Assembly (NCBI RefSeq): GCF_003171515.1
Contig: NC_089399.1
Location: forward strand, 1,426,001 to 1,490,000
Direction of reading: 5' to 3'
From: Pyrenophora tritici-repentis
Taxonomy: Eukaryota > Ascomycota > Dothideomycetes > Pleosporales > Pleosporaceae
DNA length: 64,000 bases
Shown: in pieces, positions 55,905 through 64,000 of the stretch
Position numbering within the stretch: position 1 is the stretch's first letter
Layout of the letters: each line of letters begins with the position of its first letter
Notes under the pieces: model-generated
Told to the model about the DNA's origin: nothing
What the model saw: only the letters and a program-made list of their open reading frames with translations
The model's database searches: none
Position numbers and translations under genes: made by a program

Positions 55905-57451
55905 TTGCGCCCTTCATTTGCGCCGTATTTCTACGCCTGTAGACGCGTTGCCGTATTTTCGTCATCTTCATTCATCCTCGTCTTACAGCGTGGCGTTTTC
56001 CAGGCTATGGACGGCGAAACGGCATTTGTTTGCATTGAAGGCAATTTCGTTGTGTGTGCGTGTGTGTGTTGGACTTTATATACCCCTCGTTGCGTCACTC
56101 TAGAGCTTGATTTTATCGTCTTGCTGTATTTCCTTTCCCCCCTTGTTGTACTTGTGCGAGAAGAAGATGATGACGAATGATGCTGATTAGCAACATGAAC
56201 ATGTATATCCATCCCCCCCTTTCTGTATTGGAAATAATAACATATTTCTCATGTATCTAGTTGGATTGAAGATGGGGTCTAGATGTGCAATGATGACTGT
56301 CCTGCTGATGATCTCGCTGTCCGGCTGTATGTGATGTGACGTGAGATGACATGGCTTGTACCCTCTTTCGCCTCAAAGAACAAATTTAGCATTCAATGTG
56401 TACATTATTTGAAATAACTCCAAGCTTTCTGTCATTCTTACTACAAGGTTAAACAGCTAGGTACGTTATTTGAAATATGAGTAGCTTAGAGTTTACTTAG
56501 CTCTAACCTACATTTCTCCAGGGCGCATTCTCTGGTACATGCACGTCATTTAATCCAATCTGCCACTAGCTTGCCCCCATTACCTACCCATACACAGCCT
56601 CCAGCTTTATCTCAGGAGGGGCCCAGGCGGACGGCCGCACTTTAGCTTAGCTCTGCCCTCCTGCTTGCCGGCCGGCACGATTCCTTCCAAGCTTGCCCCT
56701 CCTCAGCCTGCTCCTTCCTTGCCCCACCTCTACCGGCATCTCTCCCATGCATGCGTGTATCCATCCTTTCTCGCCCCACCCCACCTTACCAACTGCATCA
56801 TCTTCTCGCCCTATGCAAGCTACCCTACATTTCCTACACACTTATGCAAGAAACGGGGCCAAAACAAGTCCAGTCCAGTCTAGTCCAGTACAGAATTTAT
56901 GCACACACCCACACACACACACTTCCATCGGAGAATAATGACAATTTCCAATTCCCTCTTCCCACCAAACTAGACCGTAACCGTAACCGCACGCGCCCCG
57001 CTTCTCCCCGCACATACAGGTTGCAGGGCACAGGGCAGGGCAGGAAGGGGTAACTACAGTACGCTAGCTAGCACTAGGCTGTGTATGGCAGGATTCTGTG
57101 GGTGCAGCAGGTGAGGAACGCATGTTTGCTAACATCCATGGCTTGGCTTTTTTCTTCTTTTGTGGGGTGTTTGGGAGAACTGGCCGGATTGGGTAAGTTG
57201 GGTATGTGGGTGTGTATTTTGGAGCTTATGGAGTGGAGTTTGTCATGGGTTGTATTGGGTATTTGTATTTCAGGTTAGGGGTATCTATGTGTGCTACTGC
57301 TATTTGCTACTTGGTACTTTTGTGTGAAATGAAATTGTCCGTCGTTAGTCATTGCTACGTTAATAATCGTTTTTGTCTTCTCCCTGTGCCCATCATCGTT
57401 TACTGCTGTCGCTACTACTTCCACCACTGCTACTGCAGCGAAGGAACATCC
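55905..57451. other. Spacer with simple repeats
   Basis: 1.5 kb between convergent gene ends. It contains GT-rich (around 56050) and CA-rich (around 56905-56922) runs, a short CCAGT/CTAGT run at 56869-56892, and two copies of TTATTTGAAATA near 56405 and 56467. Open frames lack support. No tRNA boxes seen. Confidence 0.5.
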
Positions 57452-59184
57452 TTAGCGAAGGATAGGGTCGCTGTTGTACTGCTCAACCGGCGCAAGCATG
57501 TCCCAGTGAACACCACCGTGAGGATCTACAGGCGGAGGCAAGTTGCCCAACCCCATCTGCATATCCAACTCCGCTTGTTCGTTGAGCAGCGAAAGATGAT
57601 CGAATTGCTGGTCGAAGAAGCAATGTGGGAGATCCGAACTCTTCGTATCAGGATAAGGCAATGTGGGCGCACCTTCTGTAAAGTACGGGGCGGGCGTCTC
57701 CGGCATGCTAGGCGTAGCAGAGTCGAACATGTTCATTGAATCGTCGAAGCCACCAATCCAGAACTGTCCTCCGCTGACAGCGTCTCTCTCTTGAATCAGC
57801 TCTTCTACCTCGTCCTCGGGAATGTTGTGCTCTGCGCGCAAGTGACGGCGTAGATCGCGGTCCATGTAGAAACGGTACTCGCATGTCTTGACCAGACAAG
57901 GTACGTCGCGGCCTTGCTCGTAGCCCACACCGGTAAGCATAGTAAGCATGGATGGCTCTGGCTTCTTCTTCGATTTGGCGGCCTTTCGGAGTTCCTTGCG
58001 GTTACCAAGGCCAAGGTGATGTGTCCGGACATGTTGGTCGAGGGATGACTTGGCTTTGAACGAAGCACCGCATGCGTTTTCTCCGTTCCAGGCCTTGAGA
58101 TCTGCGTGTTTCGAGTTCTGGAGAGCGTTCGATGTACAAGAGTACCTGAACTGCTTGTCGTGAACAGTCTGGATGTGTACGCTGAGGTTGTGCTTGCGAT
58201 TGAAGATACTGTCGCAGCCTAGTCTTGGGCAAGGGTACTGTGGTTGGTTTTGCGGATCGCCGTGCACGTTGTCAAAGTGCGTCTTGAGTGTGGATGCGCT
58301 CTTGAACTGTTGGCCACACTGGGCGCATACAGGTGGGTGACATTCGGTTGTGTGCGCTTCAAGCTCTTCTTTTGTCGCGAAAGATGGTGGATTGAAGGTA
58401 TCGTCAGACTCGGTCGCTGCCGTTTTCGCCTCGTTATTGGCGGCCATGCACAGCATGCAAAAGTGACCCTGCTCTCGAGTATCAACATGCGCCCTTTCCA
58501 TGTGGCGTCGCAAGGCACCCTCGGTTTGGAACCCGCTTGTGCACTTCTCGCCTGTTTCTTCATCCACATGAGCGCAAGCGTACGGCTTGATCTCTAGATG
58601 CTGACTCTTGACATGCGCCTCCAGCGCCTTTGCCTTCCTAAAAGCTTCATTGCATGGTGGGTATTCAGTGCAGTAGAACTTGGATCCGTGAACGTCCCGA
58701 TGCCTCTGTAGCCGTCCATTGGAGGTGAAACTCTTCCCACACCCGTTCCAGTCGCATACGAAGGTTCGCTCGGTGGCCGGGTCGCTATGGGCATTCTTGA
58801 GGTGACGTTGCAGGTGGTCTTTGCGCGGAAACGTCTTGTCGCATCCCGGTTCGACACAGGCAAATGGGCGCTCCTTGTTGTGACTTCGCATATGCGTTTC
58901 GAGGCGACACGGTCTGTTGAAGCGCTGGGCACACGTAGGGCAAACATAGTTCCATTGGCGTCGGGCCTCGCTCTCCGCCCTCAGGGTCCCATTGTCCGTG
59001 TAATTGACCTTGTAGTCGCCAGAATCGTCCGAAGCGTAGTCGGGGTCAGGTGTCTTGACCTCCGCAGCACCTCCGAGAATGTTAGCTCATATAGACGTCT
59101 AGTATACAGAGTGAGCTAACCTGTACGAAGCTTCTTTGGTGGCAAGTAAACCGAATCTTCAGTAACTCTGCGCTTTGGTGCCAT
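57452..59184 (-). CDS. PZF1: Transcription factor IIIA, C2H2 zinc-finger protein
   Basis: Binds the internal control region of 5S rRNA genes and the 5S RNA itself. Exons 59184-59121 and 59070-57452 give 560 residues from ATG 59184 (MAPKRRVTEDSVYLPPKKLR). About ten C2H2 fingers run from residue 70 to 410: VCPTCAQRFNRPCRLETHMR, CVEPGCDKTFPRKDHLQRH, CDWNGCGKSFTSNGRLQRH, then longer or irregular ones, including one with an acidic insertion (AATESDDTFNPPSF) and a final CLVKTCEYRFYMDRDLRRH. The TFIIIA identity rests on the finger number, the long loops in later fingers and the typical H-x3-4-H spacing with HxxxH linkers ERPFAC and RTFVC. A disordered acidic C-terminus follows. Divergent from RPB6. 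Confidence 0.85.
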
Positions 59185-59448
59185 GGCAGTGCTAGTAATG
59201 TTGAAGTGTCTAGTAAAGGCGTCTCTTCAACGCGGAGAGTACTGACCAAATTCCAAGACCCACTGTATTTTCATGCGCCAAGAGTTCTCGGGCTAGCTGG
59301 TTAGTGTCGGCCCCGACCCCTGCGCTTTCTGATCGCGAACTTTCTTTGACCGTCGCATTAGGCACAACACGACGCAGCATCATCCTTCACGCGCATACTC
59401 GTAACTTACTCGCACCTGTACCTTTATACTCACACATTCTACGCGATA
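59185..59448. promoter_or_regulatory. Shared divergent promoter of TFIIIA and RPB6
   Basis: Only 264 bases separate the two start codons, so both promoters overlap or share elements. No clear TATA box for either gene, as is usual for fungal housekeeping genes. Confidence 0.6.
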
Positions 59449-60090
59449 ATGTCTGACTACGGCGGCGACGACTACGGCGGTGATGCTGGGGACATGTATG
59501 TCGACGCACCACGTCCGCCCTTTCTCTTTGACTAGGCGCATTACCTAGGGAAACGGCAGGATATGTTTGAGCACCATCTAACCTTTACAGGGGGGATGAC
59601 CATGCCATCGACTTTGACGAGGAAGCGGAACCCGATCTGATGGACGACGAAGACGACCAGCCCGGCGGCGGCGAAGACCCAGACAATGCCGACCCCAATG
59701 ACGACAATGTAGTAGTGTCAGGCGATGCCAACGCGGCAGCTGCAGCCAAAGAAGCCTCCAAGAATACAGTTACAAGTGAAAAGGACAAGAGAGTTCCCAA
59801 CGAGAAGCGCACAACCACGCCATACATGACCAAGTACGAAAAGGCGCGTGTGCTGGGTACAAGGGCACTTCAAATCAGGTATGCTGCCAGCTTATCGAAG
59901 CTAGAGGCACCGAAAGGGCTAACATATCCGCAGTGGTAACGCTCCGGTGCTGATCGACGTAGAGGGTATGACGGATCCCCTCCAGATTGCTGCCAAAGAA
60001 TTGCAGGAGAAGAAGATTCCCCTGGTTGTACGGCGCTACCTTCCTGATGGCTTTTACGAGGACTGGACTTGCGAAGAGCTTCTGACTTAG
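59449..60090 (+). CDS. RPB6: RNA polymerase subunit RPB6 (ABC23), common to Pol I, II and III
   Basis: Three exons, 59449-59495, 59591-59878 and 59934-60090, encode 163 residues. The N-terminal half is acidic and disordered ([20 protein letters not shown]), as in other RPB6 proteins. The folded C-terminal half is highly conserved: [20 protein letters not shown], then [40 protein letters not shown] and the end [10 protein letters not shown]. The subunit holds the clamp base of all three nuclear polymerases. The first intron (95 bases) splits the acidic head after 16 codons. RPB6 is usually essential and constitutive. Confidence 0.96.
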
Positions 60091-60344
60091 ACATAAGTGG
60101 CTTGATTGCATTGGCTTGGAGTTTTATTTGGTGCTAAAACATGGGACATGGGCGAAAGGAGTCTGTGAGGTGGTTGTGCAATTATATCCTCCGAATCTCA
60201 CCCGATTTCCGTAAAGTCCAAGTCTTCTCCGCTGCATATGCGGATCCGCGGATAAGATTCCCAGAATGAGCCAAAAGTTAGAGAAAGGTGGGGTAGCTTG
60301 ATAGCTATTCATCCCCGCACTAGTTTCAGGCACAACGTCACTCA

Positions 60345-61453
60345 ATGCGACAGCTTACAAAACTTCTAAACGCCCCGCGACTGCCGTCTGCATTCCGAAA
60401 TCCTACTACACGTTTGTTCCCTTACACCACATTGTCCACCATGTCTTTCGAAACCACTGGCACCATCGCCTCCTTTGGGGGCAAGCTTCTCAAGCTGAAG
60501 CACAAGTCCTCGAGCACAAACACAGACATGGAGCTCAACATGTTCCTACCGCCACAAGCACTAAAGTCCGGTGCCAAGGTGCCAGTTCTGTTCTACCTGT
60601 CTGGTCTCACATGTACTGGAAACAATTGCTCAGAGAAGGGTTTCTTCCAGCACGGTGCTGCTCAGCATGGCATTGCCGTTGTATACCCCGATACTTCGCC
60701 GAGTGCGTTTTCACCATAATACAGTACCGAGTGCCAAACTAACCCACCGTCTAGGGGGTCTCCAGATCGAAGGCGAGGACGACGCATACGACTTTGGTTC
60801 TGGCGCAGGTTTCTACGTTGATGCGACCAAGGAGCCATGGTCGAAGGGCTACAACATGTACTCTTACATTACCAAGGAACTCCCCGAGGCATTATTCTCA
60901 TCTTTCAAGGAGCTCGACTCTAGCAAAGTCAGCATAACAGGCCACAGTATGGGCGGTCACGGCGCTTTGACTTTGGTACGTCTCCTGACTGATGGCGCAT
61001 TAGTGATACTAACGGTCGCTGCTAGTTTCTCAAGAACCCTGGCATGTACAAGTCCGTTTCAGCATTCGCGCCCATTGCCAACCCGATCAACTGCCCATGG
61101 GGCCAGAAAGCATTCAAGGGATACTTTGGAGAGGACCAACAGCAAAAGTGGAAAGAGCATGATGCAACAGAGCTCGTGAAGCAATGGAAGGGACCATTGG
61201 AAATGCTCATTGATGTGGTAGGTACACGCCAGTGGTAGGTTCAGGATACTACTAACAGAGCTAGGGCACTGGAGACAACTTTTACAAGCAAGGCCAGCTT
61301 CTTCCCGAGAACTTTGTCCAAGCAGCCAAGGAAGCTGGCAACGACAAGGGCATTCAGCTCCGCATGCAGCCCGACTACGATCACAGCTACTACTTCATGG
61401 CCACTTTTGCCGATGACCATGTTGCGTGGGCGGCGAAGCACTTGGGTGCTTAG
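60345..61453 (+). CDS. S-formylglutathione hydrolase (esterase D)
   Basis: Hydrolyses S-formylglutathione to formate and glutathione, the second step of glutathione-dependent formaldehyde removal. Four exons, 60345-60702, 60755-60975, 61026-61217 and 61265-61453, give 319 residues. Features are [20 protein letters not shown] (oxyanion-hole region), nucleophile elbow [10 protein letters not shown] near residue 184, Asp in [17 protein letters not shown] near 260 and His in [14 protein letters not shown] near 296. ATG 60345 adds a basic, Arg-containing leader of 32 residues before an ATG at 60441 in a strong context (CACCATGTC) where the usual family start lies, so a mitochondrial and a cytosolic form may arise from two starts. 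No methanol or formaldehyde pathway genes are adjacent. Confidence 0.95.
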
Positions 61454-62198
61454 TAAGTGGGGCAGCCCTTCTGCAGCATCAATATGCTCACTACTACAGA
61501 AGCCATGCGGAACCTAGAGAAAAATTATAGAGAAACAATCAAACTTACTATCAAACATGATTGGAAATTCGTCGCAATCACTTGAGCGTTTTTTTCCTGC
61601 ATTGTACTGCATGAGTAGTGGCATTTTGAGCGGGTTTAGCGGTATGAAGCTGCAACTTCAAAGTAAATAGGAACGAAGAAATGAACGGACCATGTACGTC
61701 CAAATGACCACATGGGTTTCCACATCGGGTCGTGATAGTAAAAGTAATCAGATCGGCCACATATTTCGGTGCGCACGTGTCACTCGGAAGAAATTGGGCG
61801 CGCGACATCCCACCACAACGAAACTTGGCGCTGCCACTCCAGTCGCTGCACAGCTGCATTCGCTCACCACGCCCCGACAAAGACGCAGCCTTGTTCTTTC
61901 TTTTTTGCAGAGAAGAAGCTAGCGCTGCAGACACGGAAACAAAGCTCGTAGCCTCTTTCCTGTCCCAAATCAGGCCTTGCACACGCCGTACGTTAGCCCC
62001 TCGTGCCCCGCCTCTGCCTTCACCGCTGTAACGCTTTCACGATGCAGTCTTTCGCACCTTGGTCAATGACTCGGTAGCGCACCTGTCAAACTACATACTT
62101 CTCCCAAATAAGTCCGATGCGCACTTCGTAGCCTGAACCACACCGACTGTCGACCTGTGACTCAACTCTGACTGTCCAACATCAAGAATTTGGGTGAA
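61454..62198. other. Spacer and probable leader of LOS1
   Basis: 745 bases between tandem plus-strand genes. It should hold the LOS1 promoter. Frames of up to 100 codons here lack a start in good context or any motif. Confidence 0.5.
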
Positions 62199-64000
62199 AT
62201 GGAGAGCCAGGTATGCGGGATTCTAGCTCTTTTCCCACGTGAATGTTTGCTATGATACTGACAGGTCTGCTTCCAAGGTCGAAAATGCCATCGAAATCGC
62301 GGCGAACCCGACTTCGAGCCAGGAACTGCGCGGCCAGGCCATAGAATACTTGAACCAGCTCCGAGCAGAAGGCTCTGCATGGCAAGCCGCCCTCACCCTC
62401 TTCACACGCGATCCTCATGCTACCGACTTCGTCCGTCATACCTCACTCGATCTCGTCAACAATGCCATCCAGGAACATCGGCTGGATGAGCAGAGCCTTG
62501 GGTATATCAAGGACACGCTCATGAGCCATATCCGCCAGTCTTACATGCCCGGCAGCGGAGCCGCAGATACCAGTCACATCCAGAACAAGCTGATGCAGAC
62601 TGTCACTTATCTCTTTGTAGCATTATATCCTTCTTCATGGCAGTCCTTCTTCGACGATTTCCGCGCCCTGGCTGGCGATCAAGCCACCATCGGCAGTGTC
62701 AACATGGCTACGACATTCCTATACCTTCGCATGCTCGTTCAAGTCCACGACGAGATTGCCGATCAGTTGGTAGCGCGGCCAGAGGACGAGAAGAAGCGGA
62801 ACACAGAGTTGAAGGATCTCATCCGACAGCGAGACGCGCAGAAGATCGCATTATCCTGGCAGGAGATTCTCGCAAAGTGGCGGGAGACAGACCTGGGGCT
62901 CGTGGAAATGTGTCTGAGGACCATCGGACGCTGGGTTAGCTGGACAGATATCAACTTGATTGTGAACCAAGCCATGATCACCACCTTCCTAGAAATGGCG
63001 GGCCAACAAGGAATCGGTGACCCTGAGAGCGCTGCTGGAAAGGTGCGCGATGCAGCCATCGATACCTTTTCGGAAATTGTGGGCAAGAAGATGAGTCCGT
63101 CGGACAAGATTGGGCTCATCACCTTCCTCAATCTCTCGGAAGTCGTTGGCCAACTGATTACCAGCCCGGCTTTGGCTGAGTTCCACAGTCCAAACTACGA
63201 CAATGATCTCGCAGAGACAGTTGCGAAGCTTGTTAACAACATCGTCTTCGACATTGTGAAGATTCTGGAAAACGAGTCCGTCGAAGAACACATCCGGCAA
63301 CGTGCAGACGACCTCATCCGCATTTTCACTCCGTACCTCCTGCGGTTCTTCGCCGATCAATACGACGAGGTCTGCTCTACCGTCATTCCGTCGCTTACTG
63401 ACCTCCTCACGTTTCTCCGTAAACTCCAGAAGAAGTCAGGATCGATACCTCCCCAGTACGCCGCTGTATTACCGCCTGTCTTGGATGCCATCATCGCAAA
63501 GATGAAATATGACGAAACAGCCACGTGGGGCGAAGAAGGCGACCAAACGGATGAAGCAGAGTTCCTTGATCTACGTAGGCGTCTCCATGTCCTGCAACAA
63601 ACAGTTACCGCCATCGACGAACCCTACTACATAGAGACACTTAGCCGCGTGGTCAACGGAACTTTTGGACGCTTCGCACAAGGCGACCAGACGCTAAATT
63701 GGCGCGACCTCGAACTGGCTCTGTATGAAATGTTCTTGTTCGGAGAACTAGCTATCCGGAACCAAGGACTATACGCAAAGCGCGAGCCATCGTCTGCAGC
63801 TGCTCAGCAGCTTGTTGCCATGATGAATAGCATGATCGATTCCGGCCTTGCAAATAACCCACATCCAGCTATCCAGCTGCAGTACATGGAGATTTGTGTT
63901 CGATATTACCAGTTCTTCGAGCAGAACCCCAATCTCATCCCCAAAGTTCTGGAGAACTTTGTCAACCTTACCCACAGTAATCACGTCAAAGTCCGCTCAA
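62199..64000 (+). CDS. LOS1: Exportin-T (tRNA export receptor Los1), 5' part
   Basis: Karyopherin of the importin-beta family that carries mature tRNA out of the nucleus with Ran-GTP. A first exon of only 12 bases (62199-62210, MESQ) joins an exon from 62278 that runs past the window end; the acceptor TTCCAAG gives MESQVENAIEIAANPTSSQ. An earlier AG at 62262-62263 would put the frame out. The 578 residues in view are all-helical HEAT-type repeats. Los1 features are LNQLRAEGSAWQAALTLFTR, DFVRHTSLDLVNNAIQEHRL, the Crm1-like SYMPGSGAADTSHIQNKLMQ and TYLFVALYPSSWQSFFDDF. The C-terminal half is missing because the window ends. Confidence 0.92.

Noticed and set aside
57206..57739. Plus-strand ORF of 177 codons with hydrophobic start
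   Set aside because: Overlaps the 3' end of TFIIIA and has no good start; Cys/Tyr-rich noise.
1..64000. CRISPR arrays, prokaryotic operons, prophage
   Set aside because: The spliced gene structure is eukaryotic throughout; tandem repeats found are coding minisatellites without spacers.
1..64000. tRNA genes
   Set aside because: I looked for B-box-like GGTTCGANTCC on both strands in the spacers; hits were in coding sequence or lacked a cloverleaf. A tRNAscan-SE run would settle it.
1..64000. Secondary-metabolite cluster around the FSH hydrolase or the ABC exporter
   Set aside because: No PKS, NRPS, terpene or tailoring enzyme genes are present in the window.

Overview
The window is nuclear DNA of a filamentous ascomycete (Pezizomycotina). 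Most genes carry one to six introns of about 45-70 bases with GTRNGY donors, CTRAC-type branch sites and YAG acceptors. Spacers are short, the 5S rRNA gene stands alone instead of in a tandem array, and the gene set includes an RNAi-type RNA-dependent RNA polymerase, a Ste6-like exporter and large low-complexity proteins. A Dothideomycete such as a Pleosporales member seems likely to me, but that is an inference; I cannot name a species.

Layout. 1-7 kb: 5' part of a mitochondrial D-lactate dehydrogenase (-) and a large unknown coiled-coil protein (+). 7-13.5 kb: an RdRP with an RRM-like N-terminus, a DLDGD active site and a tandem-repeat C-terminus (+), then a RING-like protein (-) whose frame continues past an in-frame TGA. 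14-22 kb: an acidic-tailed unknown protein, proteasome subunit Rpn5, an FSH-type serine hydrolase, and a BRCT protein with nine 23-residue repeats (-). 22-32 kb: WDR6/Rtt10 (-), divergent from PBDC1 (+), then a Ste6-like ABC exporter (+). 32-38 kb: PIN-domain RGG protein (-), TRAX (-), GPI mannosyltransferase 1 (+) and a doubtful small gene. 38.7 kb: a 5S rRNA gene. 39-49 kb: two very large disordered proteins (-). 49.5-50.7 kb: the SNARE Sed5 (+).

50.7-54 kb is the only accessory-looking stretch. It is gene-poor and holds a 162-bp hAT-like MITE with an 8-bp target duplication, a small secreted six-cysteine protein gene, and two diverged copies of a repeat on either side of them. 54-64 kb returns to housekeeping genes: a coiled-coil protein with a degenerate Cys/His cluster, TFIIIA (-) divergent from RPB6 (+), S-formylglutathione hydrolase, and the 5' part of exportin-T (Los1).

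Themes. RNA metabolism is prominent: RdRP, TRAX, PIN/RGG protein, WDR6, exportin-T, TFIIIA, RPB6 and 5S rRNA. I see no biosynthetic cluster, CRISPR array or prophage. Exon boundaries were placed by hand from splice consensus, reading-frame continuity and family resemblance; no alignment or transcript data were available.
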